Positions 18,806 through 28,918 are shown, numbered from the stretch's first letter. The stretch: DNA of 51,789 nucleotides from Chloroflexota bacterium (GCA_022572465.1 JACZVV010000006.1:1-51789), one strand, 5' to 3'. The notes: a model not told the origin generated them from the sequence alone. Program-made: numbers and translations.

Positions 18806-21038
18806 GCACGTACCCTCCAGGGGTGACTCCGTCCGGCCGCCGCGGTAGAACGCCCCGAGCGATCTTGGAGATCCAGCCGGATCGGAGAACGGTTCGAGGC
18901 ATGTGGAGAAGCCCCGCCGGCATATACCGCCGGTAGTTGTCGGTGAGAAAACCGTCTGTGCCGGAAGCGATGTCCCGCCGGCTGCCGCCGCCAACCAGGT
19001 CTCGCAGCCGCGCCCAGTCGGCGGAAGCCGCGCTCCACTCCATCGCCGCCACCAGCTCGGCCACGCTCAAACGGCTGCTGTCCAAGTCGACCTCGGGGAA
19101 AACGTCTGGCGCCGATGGACGCCGGTAACCCAGCTGCGTAAGCAGTCCCAGCGCTTGCAGCTTGCTGAACAGGTGATGGTCGCTGTGCAAGATCGCGCCA
19201 ATGCCGGCCAGCGCCCCTTCCCGGTCTCCGGAGACGATCTGCCGTCGCAAGCTATGCAAGCGTGCCTGCGTCGCATGCATTCGCGCAGCGCTCTCGCCTT
19301 GCCGGTGCCCCGCGAACACCACGCTGCGGTCTTGAGACCCCGGGTTTCTGGCCGGGAGTGCGCCGGTCGGCCTCCGGTCCCTCGCACGAGCGAAGGCCGC
19401 TACGGAGAAGCATCGCTGGCGATTCTCGGCCAGCGCTTGGAGAACGTAATATTGGTCGCGGACGCCCAGGAATGCGGCCTTCGGCACGAGAGCACGGTGC
19501 GCTTCGTCGTGTATCAGAACGTCGTGGACGAAGACCAAGCGCGGTTTGGATACCAGTCCCGAGAAGAACCACGCCGCGAAATAGGCCTCGTGGCAGCTAT
19601 CCAAGAACAAGAGCTCGCAGTCGGGGATCTTGGCGTCCCGCGCGTCGCCGACGACGACTTCCAGCCGCGTGGGGTCAACCTTCGAGCTGAGGTTGGCGGC
19701 GATGAGATCGGCGATGGGTTGGCCTTGGACCTCCGCCTGAATCTCATAGCTGAACAGCTTCCCGTGGCCGTTGTCGGTCAAGGCGGAGAGGATGTAGCCG
19801 GTGCTGTACCCGTGGCAGGGCGATATTTCAACGACCACGTTCGGCTTCACCTCCCTGACCAGGAGGTAGAGCAGCTCGGCTTCGGTATCGCTGAAATCGG
19901 CGGAGTGGCCGCGCTCGATCATACGGCGGCGGACCATCCCCATCTCGGTGCAGACCGACACCAGGCCATCCCAATACTTCTCGTAGAGCGACGAGACATA
20001 CCCGGCGTCGCTGTCACCGAGTCTCAGTGTGGCCGGATCGATGTCGAACGTGAGATGCATATCATTGGTAGCGGTCAGGGCGCTCGCTCTTCCAGAACGG
20101 CGTCGCTCAACATCCTCAGGCCTCTCGCCGCCCGACCCGACCGCCGGGGCCTCTCGATTCTCGGCGGGAGCACGGACGCGGACCAGATGGGCCATGCGAT
20201 TGACCGCACGCACCAGCTTGAACTCGCCCTCCTCGATCACCTCGGCCAGCACCCGGCCCACGGTGTCAACGTGGCTCGTGAATACGCCATCCCCGAAGGC
20301 GTCGTCCAGCAGGACTGCGCCGCCGACCCTGGCCCGCCGGCCAAAACGCTCGAAGTCGCATCGGACCCCTTCCAGGGAGTGGTCGCCATCGATCAGCACC
20401 AGGTCCACCTCTCCCGAGTCGAAGTCGATGGTGCGGGAATCGCCCTCCAGCAGGTCCGCCCGAAGTCCATAGCGGCGCAGCGCATCGGCGACCTGCTCGT
20501 CGAAGCGTCGCCGGGCCGGCTGATTCCCGAAGAGCCGCGCTTCCTTCTCTCCGATATCGATGGACCAGAAACGCCCCTTCCCCTCCATGGCGGCGGCGAT
20601 GGCCAGGGTAGAGCCGCCCTTGTATCTGCCGATCTCTATCACCTTGCGGGCGTCCATTTGACGCACCAGCCCGTAGAGATACGCCGCTTGACGGACCGTC
20701 ATGGAAATGACGCCGTGGTCGAGCGATGTGCTGGCGAAGAGGCCTGCCAGGTGCTCGAAGCGCAACGGCCCTCGGACCGGCAGGTCGACGGGCATGCTGT
20801 CCAGGTCGGGCGCACGGTTCAGACGCGGGCCGATCGCCTCCATCAGCTCCTGTGGGTTGTGGTCGCATAACCGTTGCATCAAGCTCCGCCGCACCGGCTT
20901 GGGCAGCGCCGCGGCAAGGACCGACCCCGCCCAGCTCTCAAACGCATCGATCGTCCCGCGCATAACGTGTACAGTCGCCGCCACCTTCCTCATCGTGGAC
21001 GTGTGAGGCGCCATCCCGGCTGCATCTCTAAGCCTCAT
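18798..21038 (-). CDS. tandem two-domain methyltransferase fusion protein with extra C-terminal region
   Basis: 746 aa from ATG 21038 (ATGA overlap with the epimerase stop). First Rossmann: KVIEIGRYKGGSTLAIAAAMEGKGRFWSIDIGE...VDLVLIDGDHSLEGVRCDFERFG; second: PNVVVEISPCHGYSTGYILSALTDNGHGKLFSYEIQ...CELLFLDSCHEAYFAAWFFSGL. Confidence 0.82.
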   Translation of the reverse strand: MRLRDAAGMAPHTSTMRKVAATVHVMRGTIDAFESWAGSVLAAALPKPVRRSLMQRLCDHNPQELMEAIGPRLNRAPDLDSMPVDLPVRGPLRFEHLAGLFASTSLDHGVISMTVRQAAYLYGLVRQMDARKVIEIGRYKGGSTLAIAAAMEGKGRFWSIDIGEKEARLFGNQPARRRFDEQVADALRRYGLRADLLEGDSRTIDFDSGEVDLVLIDGDHSLEGVRCDFERFGRRARVGGAVLLDDAFGDGVFTSHVDTVGRVLAEVIEEGEFKLVRAVNRMAHLVRVRAPAENREAPAVGSGGERPEDVERRRSGRASALTATNDMHLTFDIDPATLRLGDSDAGYVSSLYEKYWDGLVSVCTEMGMVRRRMIERGHSADFSDTEAELLYLLVREVKPNVVVEISPCHGYSTGYILSALTDNGHGKLFSYEIQAEVQGQPIADLIAANLSSKVDPTRLEVVVGDARDAKIPDCELLFLDSCHEAYFAAWFFSGLVSKPRLVFVHDVLIHDEAHRALVPKAAFLGVRDQYYVLQALAENRQRCFSVAAFARARDRRPTGALPARNPGSQDRSVVFAGHRQGESAARMHATQARLHSLRRQIVSGDREGALAGIGAILHSDHHLFSKLQALGLLTQLGYRRPSAPDVFPEVDLDSSRLSVAELVAAMEWSAASADWARLRDLVGGGSRRDIASGTDGFLTDNYRRYMPAGLLHMPRTVLRSGWISKIARGVLPRRPDGVTPGGYVRG

Positions 21039-22015
21039 GCCGCTCGGGGGTACTCTCGCAAGAGCCACGCCACGACTTGGGCCAAGCCATCGTCGAACGG
21101 CACCTGAGGCGCCCATCCCAAGAGCTGGCGGGCCTTGTCGATGGCCAGAGACTGGCGGCGAACGTCCTGGGCAAAACCGGGAGCGGCGACCGTCTCCAGA
21201 GCGCCGGTCATGCCGCAGAGGGCCCATATCTTGCGGGCCAGCTCGATCACGCGGACCTCCTCCACCCCCGCCAGGTTGAACGCTTCGTTGACGGCGCCCT
21301 CGCTCTCGAGGGCCATCACCATGCCTCGGGCCACGTCATCGACGTGCACGAAGCTCCGGCTCTGACGCCCGTCGCCGAAGATCTCCACGGGGCGCTGACC
21401 CGACATGATCTTGCGGAACAGGTCCGGGATGACGTGAGCGTCGCCGGCTACGCGACCGGGCCGCTCTTCCGGTCCATACACGTTGGACGGCCGAACGATG
21501 GCATACGGCGGGCCTCCCTCGCTCTCGAACGTCTCGCAGTAGCGCTCGCCGATGAGCTTGGAGAACCCGAACACCGAGCGTGGCGCCGCCATCGTCTCGG
21601 CGTCGGACTCCTTGACCGGGAAGCTCTCCACCGAGTCGTAGATCATTGAAGACGAGACGAAGACGAGGCGTCGCACTCCGGCTCGTTTGGCGGCGCCGAA
21701 CGTCGCGCTGTAGATTCGATTGTTGCCCACCAGGATCTCGGCGGGATGGCGATGAACGTAGCCGATGGCTCCACGGCGCGACGCCATCGCGATGCAGGCG
21801 TCGACTCCCCGGAAGGCATCGTCCGCTGCCGCCGGGTCCCCCATGTCGGCATGGAGAAAATCGTAACCGGGCTCCACGGCGCTTTGCGGATTGCTCAGGT
21901 CGTCGGCCACCACCACTTGATAGCCTTTAGCAAGCAACTCGCTAACGACCCGATGCCCGACAAATCCTGCCCCACCGGTCACCAGCACTCGTTGAGGCGG
22001 TCGAATCTCAGCCAT
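21035..22015 (-). CDS. NAD-dependent epimerase/dehydratase (extended SDR)
   Basis: 326 aa; RVLVTGGAGFVGHRVVSELLAKGYQVVVADDLSNPQSA...VFGFSKLIGERYCETFESEGGPPYAIVRPSNVYGPEERPG. Confidence 0.94.
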   Translation of the reverse strand: MAEIRPPQRVLVTGGAGFVGHRVVSELLAKGYQVVVADDLSNPQSAVEPGYDFLHADMGDPAAADDAFRGVDACIAMASRRGAIGYVHRHPAEILVGNNRIYSATFGAAKRAGVRRLVFVSSSMIYDSVESFPVKESDAETMAAPRSVFGFSKLIGERYCETFESEGGPPYAIVRPSNVYGPEERPGRVAGDAHVIPDLFRKIMSGQRPVEIFGDGRQSRSFVHVDDVARGMVMALESEGAVNEAFNLAGVEEVRVIELARKIWALCGMTGALETVAAPGFAQDVRRQSLAIDKARQLLGWAPQVPFDDGLAQVVAWLLREYPRAA

Positions 22016-23332
22016 CTACGCCGCCCTCCCGATCGCGAATCCCTGGGGTTGCGCCACACGCGTCCCGGCCAGCCTCTCCAGCTCACCCACCACCGTCGCG
22101 CTCACCACCTCTCGCGAAAAATGCGTCTCGTACGTCCGCCGCCCGGCGCGGCCCAGACGGGCGCGAAGGCCCGGCTGCCGGCAGGCCCGCACCACGGCCT
22201 CGGCCAGACCCACGCCATCGGACGCCAGCAGCGCGTTCTCTTCATGGACCAGCTCGGCCAGGCCCGCCGCGTTGGCCCGGTGCGCCACCACGCAGCTGCC
22301 CAGACTCCACGCGTAGGGAATTCGGACGCGGATGCCCAGCTCGATGGGCGTCGGAACCAAAAAGACGTCGGCGGTCAACAGCTCGGCGACGATGTCGTCC
22401 ACGAAGCCGCGCAGGCGGACCGAAGGGCGGTCCAGCCGCCTCGCCAGGCCGGCCGGAAGCTGGCCCTTGCCGCATATGTGGAGCTCGAAAGAGCGGCCCA
22501 GGGCGCGCTCCAGCGCCGGAAGGGTCTCGTCGGCCAGCAGATGGAGTCCCGCCAGGGTCGCCGTGCCCCCGACGTGGCCCATGCACACGATCTTGAGCCG
22601 CCGGCGCGTGGGTTGCGCCAGGCGACGCCTCTCCCATTGCGCGCCTCCCCAGTCCGGCACGATGTTGGGCAGGTAGCGGCACCCGTTGAGACCCTGGCGG
22701 CGAAACCAAGCGGCGTGATGGGCCGCCGTCGCCGCCACCGATTCACATCGGCCGAGGAGCCGCACCATCACCTGGGCCTGCCGCGCCGCTTCCAGCCGGG
22801 TCACCAGCCGCGACGGAGACCAGGCGTGCCGTCGGGATGCCAGAGGCGGCAAACCTCTGAACAGCCCCGGCATGTGAACCGGGTCGCCCACGAAGGCAAA
22901 GCGGGGCGCCAGATGCGTCCCATCGGTCGCGGCGATCCCCTCGTAGCCGCCCCAGAGAAAGAGAACGTCGGGCCGCGCTCGCGCCAGGGCTTCGGACATC
23001 GCGCCGGCCAACGCCACGTGGGGAAAGACATCGTCGATGCGGGGCCGGAGCAGCCTGCGTAGCCGGTCCACGCGACCCGCCGCTCGGCTCCGGATCGGCG
23101 CGTCCGGCGGGTCGCCGGACACCACCTCGGTCGGTATCCCGGCGTCCCGTAGCTCCTCCAGCCAGCGCTGGCGGGTGGCCAGGTCCGCGATGAGGCTTTG
23201 CCGCGGCAACGGCAGCACCGCCGTCACCTGGTGGCCCGCGTCTCGTATGGCGTCGATGAACAAGCGCGCCGAGTAGCTCACCGTGCTGTGCTCGGTGTTG
23301 GGGACCTCTGGCTCGATGAAGGCGACTCGCAT
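22016..23332 (-). CDS. glycosyltransferase family 4-like
   Basis: 438 aa from MRVAFIEPEVPNTEHSTVSYSARLFIDAIRDAGHQVTAVLP; GT-B C-terminal half KIVCMGHVGGTATLAGLHLLADETLPALERALGRSFELHICGKGQLP...VRLRGFVDDIVAELLTADVFLVPTPIELGIRVRIPYAWSLG. Confidence 0.88.
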   Translation of the reverse strand: MRVAFIEPEVPNTEHSTVSYSARLFIDAIRDAGHQVTAVLPLPRQSLIADLATRQRWLEELRDAGIPTEVVSGDPPDAPIRSRAAGRVDRLRRLLRPRIDDVFPHVALAGAMSEALARARPDVLFLWGGYEGIAATDGTHLAPRFAFVGDPVHMPGLFRGLPPLASRRHAWSPSRLVTRLEAARQAQVMVRLLGRCESVAATAAHHAAWFRRQGLNGCRYLPNIVPDWGGAQWERRRLAQPTRRRLKIVCMGHVGGTATLAGLHLLADETLPALERALGRSFELHICGKGQLPAGLARRLDRPSVRLRGFVDDIVAELLTADVFLVPTPIELGIRVRIPYAWSLGSCVVAHRANAAGLAELVHEENALLASDGVGLAEAVVRACRQPGLRARLGRAGRRTYETHFSREVVSATVVGELERLAGTRVAQPQGFAIGRAA

Positions 23333-23355
23333 CTGGGCTCTCTCGTTCGTTTCGA

Positions 23356-24210
23356 TCACGCCGCCGGGGAAGGGCCAACCGCCTTGGCCATGGCGCCGAA
23401 GTTCAGGTTGCTGCCGTGGATGGCCAGGGGCCGCGACATGGCGCGGGAGAAATCCCACGCCGCGGTATTCCAGCCAATGTCGTCGGAGACCAGAAGGCCG
23501 CCCGGCGGCAGGTGCGGCCAAACGGAGGTGTACTCCCACATCATGTGCTGGTAGGTGTGGTCCGAGTCGTGATAGAAGATGTCGACTTGCCGTACTTTTG
23601 CTAGCAGCGGCATCAGCTCGGCCCTGGCGTCTCCGATGATCAGCGTCCAGCGGTCCCGCAACTCTTCCGGCGCCAGGAAGCCGGTCTCGAGCCCGGCGGG
23701 TAGGGTCCAGTCCATGCTCAGCTCCCCCGACACGGCGGGAAGGTCGATGGTGTACAGATGCCCTTTGCCGTTTTGGCGCAGCGCCAGCAGGAACAGCGCG
23801 CTGGTCCAGCCGGTGGCGCACCCCGTCTCGACCACCACCTCGGGCCGGACAATCCGGGTCGCGACGTAGTTGAACAGGATCGCGGCCACCACCACGCCCG
23901 ACAGCTTGGCCTGAAAGTCCTTGCCGATGACATCCTTGTAGCGCTCCACCGACCGCCGGAGCGAATCGCAGGCCGCCACCTCGTCGAACAACTCCTGCAC
24001 CATCGCGGGCGTGATCCCCCGCTTGGGGCCCAGCAACCGCTCCAGGCACCGGGCCGGGTCCGCCATCGCTTGCCGGCGCCGCACGTCCGCCCACTGGGCC
24101 ATCCGCCGGTCCGGCTCGGCGCCGTTGGAGGCCGCCGGCCGCCACGGCCGGGTCAGCGACCGGGCCGACCGCCGTACTGCTCGTTGCGCTCTAGCTAAGG
24201 TCATGTCCAT
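23356..24210 (-). CDS. class I SAM methyltransferase (Methyltransf_24-like)
   Basis: 284 aa; PEVVVETGCATGWTSALFLLALRQNGKGHLYTIDLPAVSGE...RWTLIIGDARAELMPLLAKVRQVDIFYHDSDHTYQHMMWEYTSVWPHLPPGGLLVSDDI. Confidence 0.85.
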   Translation of the reverse strand: MDMTLARAQRAVRRSARSLTRPWRPAASNGAEPDRRMAQWADVRRRQAMADPARCLERLLGPKRGITPAMVQELFDEVAACDSLRRSVERYKDVIGKDFQAKLSGVVVAAILFNYVATRIVRPEVVVETGCATGWTSALFLLALRQNGKGHLYTIDLPAVSGELSMDWTLPAGLETGFLAPEELRDRWTLIIGDARAELMPLLAKVRQVDIFYHDSDHTYQHMMWEYTSVWPHLPPGGLLVSDDIGWNTAAWDFSRAMSRPLAIHGSNLNFGAMAKAVGPSPAA

Positions 24211-24220
24211 CGATAGTCCG

Positions 24221-25063
24221 TCAGACGATGTCGGCGAACTCGCGCTCCGCACGGCGAAAGTAGAAGACTCCACTGATCAGCACCGCCAGGGCCACGGCCA
24301 CCGAAACGATCAGCATCGAGCCCGGCGGTTGGCCCTCGCCCAGCAGCCCCCACCGGAAGCCCTCGATCACGCTGGTCATGGGATTCATCCCGTAGATCAC
24401 CCGCCACTGCTGAGGAACGGCGTTGGTGGTGTAGAGGACCGGGGTCAGGAACAGCCAGAGCTGGATGGCGAACGGAAGCGCCAGCCGCACGTCGCGGATA
24501 CGGACGTTGAGGGCCGCGAGCCAGAGCCCGAAGCCCAGGGCCGTCACCATCGCCAGCATGATGAACAGCGGGATGGCCAGGGCTTCGACACCGGGGAGCA
24601 CGCGATAGTACGCCATCAGTCCCGCCATCACCACAGAGGCGATGGCGAAGTCGACCAGCCCGGGCAGCACCGCCGAAATGGGCAGGACCATACGCGGGAT
24701 GTAGACCTTCGTCACCAGGTTCTGATTCGAAGCCACGCTATTGGCTGCGGTGGTCAGCCCGGTGGCGAAAAGCAGCCAGGGCAGCAGGGCCGTGTACAGG
24801 AAGATCGGGCGGGGAAGACCATCGGACGGGAGATCGCCCAGCAACGCCACGATGTTGAAGACCACCATCATGGTGACGGGCTGGATAATGGCCCAGCTCG
24901 CCCCCAGCAGCGTCTGTTTGTACCGGATCGAGATCGTCCGGCGCGTCAGGACCAGGAGCAGGTCCCGGTACTGCCAGAGCTCCCGGAGGTCGACGGGAAC
25001 CCAGCCGCGGGGAGGCGCGATGACGGTGGTGACGGACTGCAACGGCGCTGTCTGGCTAGCCAT
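24221..25063 (-). CDS. wzm: ABC-2 type polysaccharide export permease
   Basis: 280 aa from MASQTAPLQSVTTVIAPPRGWVPVDLRELWQYRDLLLVLTRRTISIRYKQTLLGASWAIIQPVTMMVVFNIV...WLFLTPVLYTTNAVPQQWRVIYGMNPMTSVIEGFRWGLLG. Confidence 0.95.
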   Translation of the reverse strand: MASQTAPLQSVTTVIAPPRGWVPVDLRELWQYRDLLLVLTRRTISIRYKQTLLGASWAIIQPVTMMVVFNIVALLGDLPSDGLPRPIFLYTALLPWLLFATGLTTAANSVASNQNLVTKVYIPRMVLPISAVLPGLVDFAIASVVMAGLMAYYRVLPGVEALAIPLFIMLAMVTALGFGLWLAALNVRIRDVRLALPFAIQLWLFLTPVLYTTNAVPQQWRVIYGMNPMTSVIEGFRWGLLGEGQPPGSMLIVSVAVALAVLISGVFYFRRAEREFADIV

Positions 25064-25423
25064 TCGATGTTGAAGGACGGTGCATCGTTTGGGGGCGCAT
25101 CGGTCGCTGGGTCGTCGCCGGGGCTCGCAGGGGGGCGCCTTGTCGACGCGACGGCCAGGCTCCGCCCTTTTCGCACCCATCCCGCTTGCCGCGGTGGAGG
25201 CCCGAACCTGCTCGCTCCCCTATGTGCCGCCCAGTCGCCAATTCTCACTGGACTCAGACCAAATCTGTGCTCGTAACCCATGCTAGGGCGTCGGAAAGTG
25301 GCCCAATAGAGGGAGACTGCATGACGTCGAATAGTGACGACCCAGGAGAGGATCAAGTGCCAGCACCCACAGGAAGCAGGCGGGACGTTCAGCGGACGGG
25401 GATCGACGGGGCCGGGCCTGCGG

Positions 25424-27373
25424 CTACAGGTTCTCGATGTACACCGGCTCGATGGTCTCCGCCGGCTCGAAACGGAAGATGCGCGAGTAGAAGTAGAGCT
25501 CCGCGGCCAGGGCCCGCTGCTGCGTCTCGGCCTTGCGGAACCCGTGCTGCTCGCCTTCGAACGTCAGGTAGGCGAAGGGCACGCCATTGCGGCGCAGCGC
25601 CTCCACCATCGCCTCGGCTTGAGACGGCGGAACGATCTCGTCCTCCAGGCCCTGAAGCAGGATCACCGGGCACGTAATCCTATCGGCGAAATGGATCGGC
25701 GAACGCGCCCGGTAGAGCTCCCGCGCCTCGGGGTAAGGGCCGATGAGGCCGTCGAGGTACCGCGCCTCGAACTTGTGGGTGTCCTTGGCCAGTGTCTCGG
25801 CGTCGGCGACCCCGTAGTGGCTGGCGCCGGCGGCAAAGACGTCATGGAAGGTCAGGGCGCACAGGGTCGTGTAGCCGCCCGCGCTTCCTCCCCGTATCGC
25901 CATCCGCCGCCGGTCCACCTGACCCTGGTCCGCCAGGTAGCGAGCCGCGTTGACGCAATCGTTGGTGTCCACCACGCCCCACTGGCCGTTGAGCCGCTCC
26001 CGGTACGCCCTCCCGTAGCCGGTGCTGCCGCCGTAGTCCACGTCCGCCACCGCGAAGCCTCGACTGGTCCAGAACTGCGTTGCGAGCGACAGCGCGGCGC
26101 TGGCCGCCCCGGTCGGCCCGCCGTGGCTCATCACCAGGAGTGGCGGCAGCTCTTCCGTCGCTCCGGCGTAGTCGCGGTTGGCCGGCCGGTAGAACAGCAT
26201 ATGGGCCGTGAGACCGTCCGCCGTTGGAAACTCGATATGCCGGGGCTGTGAAATGAACCCCGCGTCGACGTCGGTGGCGAGACTGCGTTTGACCACCTCC
26301 ATCTCGCCACTGGAAACGTCCAACGTCGCCACCGACACCGGCTCGGAGGCGGAGCCGGCGACGAACCACAGCCGGTCACCGCCGTCGCTTTTGAGAAAGG
26401 GCGCCCAGACCGAGTTGAGCGCAACATCCAACGGCTCCACCCGGCCCCCTCCGGCCGGAATCACGCCAAGCCGGCCCACGCCATCCTCGATGTAGTAGCA
26501 GGCGATACGCCCGCCCGAAAGGAAGGCATACTGGGAGAGGGCGAAGCCCCACTGAGGCCAGCCGAACTCCGCCTCCATGGGCGCCAGGGGCTCGATCCGG
26601 CCCTGGGCCTCGCGATACAGATTCCACCATCCGGACCGGTCTGACACGAAATACAGCCCGCCGCCGGGTCCCCACTCGGGCTGGAAGATGGACTCCCTCG
26701 TCCCTCCGGCGACCAGACGATGGTCCCGCAAAGTCCCGCCGGGCTCCAGCGAGGCGGTCCACAGCTCGGCGCCGTCCCACGGCATCCCCGGGTGGTCCCA
26801 CACGAGCCAGGCCAGCCATCGGCCGTCGGGGCTGATCCGCGGCGACGAGCAGAAGTCGCGGCCTCCGGCGATGACCTCGACCCCGGCGGAACCGTCTGTG
26901 GCGAGCGTCACGATCTCGTTGATGACCGCTCCGCCGGCCTCGTGTCGCTCGCGCACGCACACCAGGCGCCGCCCATCCGGCGACAGCGTGGCGTCGGCGT
27001 AGCGTAGGGCGCGAGACGCAGCCGGTTCCGGCGTGATGGGCGCCGGCTCCTCACCAGGCGTCTGCCGGTACAGCCGCTGGTCGGTGAAGTTGGAGAAGAA
27101 CACCACGCCGTCACCGACCATAAAGGCCCCTCCGCCGTACTCGTGGACCAACGTGCGGACGTTGAACTCGGGCGGCGTCACGTCGGCGACCTCACCCCCG
27201 GCCGATCGGCGCACCAGGACGTTCCGGCCCCCCTCCAGCGCCCTGCCCTCCAGCCAGTAGACGTCGTTCCCCGAAGGCGTCACGTCGCTCAACGCCACCC
27301 TCGCCGACGCCACCAGCGCCGGGGTGATCGGCGAGCGCCACGAACCATAGGGCGCGACGGTTGGGGACGCCAC
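25424..27373 (-). CDS. S9 family prolyl oligopeptidase
   Basis: 649 aa, GTG start; TolB-like beta-propeller followed by alpha/beta-hydrolase with RRMAIRGGSAGGYTTLCALTFHD nucleophile elbow and GEQHGF His. Confidence 0.95.
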   Translation of the reverse strand: MASPTVAPYGSWRSPITPALVASARVALSDVTPSGNDVYWLEGRALEGGRNVLVRRSAGGEVADVTPPEFNVRTLVHEYGGGAFMVGDGVVFFSNFTDQRLYRQTPGEEPAPITPEPAASRALRYADATLSPDGRRLVCVRERHEAGGAVINEIVTLATDGSAGVEVIAGGRDFCSSPRISPDGRWLAWLVWDHPGMPWDGAELWTASLEPGGTLRDHRLVAGGTRESIFQPEWGPGGGLYFVSDRSGWWNLYREAQGRIEPLAPMEAEFGWPQWGFALSQYAFLSGGRIACYYIEDGVGRLGVIPAGGGRVEPLDVALNSVWAPFLKSDGGDRLWFVAGSASEPVSVATLDVSSGEMEVVKRSLATDVDAGFISQPRHIEFPTADGLTAHMLFYRPANRDYAGATEELPPLLVMSHGGPTGAASAALSLATQFWTSRGFAVADVDYGGSTGYGRAYRERLNGQWGVVDTNDCVNAARYLADQGQVDRRRMAIRGGSAGGYTTLCALTFHDVFAAGASHYGVADAETLAKDTHKFEARYLDGLIGPYPEARELYRARSPIHFADRITCPVILLQGLEDEIVPPSQAEAMVEALRRNGVPFAYLTFEGEQHGFRKAETQQRALAAELYFYSRIFRFEPAETIEPVYIENL

Positions 27374-28360
27374 CTAGCGTCCTCCCCCGGCTTCAGGGTT
27401 GACGCAGTGAGTCGGCCGCCGGCCTTCGAGGACGTCGACAACGTTCTGGGCCGCCATCGTGGCCATCTTCAACCGCGTCGCCCGGCTGGCGCTGGCGATG
27501 TGCGGCGTCACCAGGACGTTGTCGAGCTTCAGCAACGGGTCGTTGGGAGCCATAGGCTCCGGGTCGGCGACGTCCAGGGCCGCCCCACCGAGGCGACCCG
27601 ACTCCAGCGCGGCAACCAGGGCCTGCTGGTCCACCACCTCGCCGCGGGCCGTGTTGATGAGGACGGCGTTGGGCCGCATGACGCCAAACTGGGCCTCGCC
27701 GATGAGGCGCCGCGTCTCCGGGTTCAGGGGCACGTGAAGGGAGACGTAGTCCGCTTGGGCCAGTAACGCTTCCAGCGTGGGTGCATATTCGATGCCCAGC
27801 CGCGTCTCGATCTCCGGCTTCCGGGTCCTGCTGCAATAGACCACCCGCATCTCGAACCCTCGGGCCATCGCGGCGACGATCTGTCCGATGCGCCCCAGGC
27901 CCACGATGCCCAGGGTTGCGTGGCGAAGGTCCGACCCGAGGAGCGTCATCGGGCCCCAGGTCTTCCAGCGCCCCTCTCGCACCATACGGTCGCCTTGGGG
28001 TATGCGGCGGGCGAAGGCCAGCATCAGGGCGAAGGCGAACTCGGCGGTGGTCTCGGTGAGAACCCCTGGCGTGTTGCCGACGTAGATCCCGCGACGCGAT
28101 GCCGCATTCACGTCGACGTTGTCATAGCCCACGGCCATGTTGCTGACGACCCTGAGCCGGGGCGCGTCGTCGAGAAGAGACTCGTCGATGCGGTCGGTCA
28201 GGAGACAGAACAGCCCGTCGGCTTCCCTCGCCTCCGCCCGGAGCCGGTCGTACGGCGGCGGCGTCTCCTCCGGCCAGACCGTGACCTCCGCCACCGTTGC
28301 GATGAGATCGACCGCCTCCTGAAAGACGGGCCGGCTCACGAATACTCGCGGCCCGGTCAT
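27374..28360 (-). CDS. D-2-hydroxyacid dehydrogenase (glyoxylate/hydroxypyruvate reductase type)
   Basis: 328 aa; HATLGIVGLGRIGQIVAAMARGFEMRVVYCSRTRKP...ADYVSLHVPLNPETRRLIGEAQFGVMRPNAVLINTARGEVVDQQALVAALESGRLGGAALDV. Confidence 0.96.
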   Translation of the reverse strand: MTGPRVFVSRPVFQEAVDLIATVAEVTVWPEETPPPYDRLRAEAREADGLFCLLTDRIDESLLDDAPRLRVVSNMAVGYDNVDVNAASRRGIYVGNTPGVLTETTAEFAFALMLAFARRIPQGDRMVREGRWKTWGPMTLLGSDLRHATLGIVGLGRIGQIVAAMARGFEMRVVYCSRTRKPEIETRLGIEYAPTLEALLAQADYVSLHVPLNPETRRLIGEAQFGVMRPNAVLINTARGEVVDQQALVAALESGRLGGAALDVADPEPMAPNDPLLKLDNVLVTPHIASASRATRLKMATMAAQNVVDVLEGRRPTHCVNPEAGGGR

Positions 28361-28375
28361 CGAGGTGGGCGCGGA

Positions 28376-28768
28376 CTATGCAACCGGCGCCGTGGCCGCC
28401 ACCGCATCGCGCACCTGCGCCCAGTCGGCGGCCAGCGCCTCCCGATCGACGGCCCGCGACAGCTCGGTGAAGCCCGCCGTGGCCAGCATCTCGGGGATGT
28501 GCTCGCGAATCTGGGCCATGGACCAGTCCAGCCCGTCGCCGACGGTCGCCGGGTCCAGCTTCAAAATCTCCGGCGAGCTGGGCGGCATGTGGTAGTGCGG
28601 CGCTTTCCTGAAGCAGTCGAAACGCAGCACCTGCGTCGACTCGCCATCGACGTCGCCGTACACCTCGATGGTTGGGCCCCCGTCGTCTTGCAGGCTCCGG
28701 TGCATGACCTCGAAGCGGAGCCCGCCGATCTCGACGGTCTGCTTCTTGCTGTCTTCGTGGGTAGCCAC
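28376..28768 (-). CDS. small conserved-looking hypothetical protein
   Basis: 130 aa from GTG 28768 with GAGGAG upstream; VATHEDSKKQTVEIGGLRFEVMHRSLQDDGGPTIEVYGDVDGESTQVLRFDCFRKAPHYHMPPSSPEI. Family not recognised. Confidence 0.7.
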   Translation of the reverse strand: MATHEDSKKQTVEIGGLRFEVMHRSLQDDGGPTIEVYGDVDGESTQVLRFDCFRKAPHYHMPPSSPEILKLDPATVGDGLDWSMAQIREHIPEMLATAGFTELSRAVDREALAADWAQVRDAVAATAPVA

Positions 28769-28886
28769 TGACTCCTCCTCTGCCGGTAGTCGCGCCCCTC
28801 TGCCGATGGTCTTGCCCATTGTACACAAGTGCGCGAGGGTGCGAGGCCCCGGCAGGTTCGCGGCCGGTTATGCTCGTTCGCGACGG

Positions 28887-28906
28887 GATCCCGGCTCGCC
28901 GGGATC
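28887..28906. terminator. perfect GC-rich palindrome 12 bp downstream of the glutamate dehydrogenase stop
   Basis: GATCCCGGC-TC-GCCGGGATC. No T-tract, so either a Rho-independent-like attenuator or simply an intergenic hairpin. Confidence 0.35.
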
Positions 28907-28918
28907 TCGCTGCCTTGG

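Noticed and set aside
25064-25423. Promoter for the glycan operon (e.g. minus-strand TTGATC-N17-TATTCG)
   Set aside because: A 360-bp non-coding gap upstream of wzm makes a promoter likely, but no candidate hexamer pair is convincing enough to assign.
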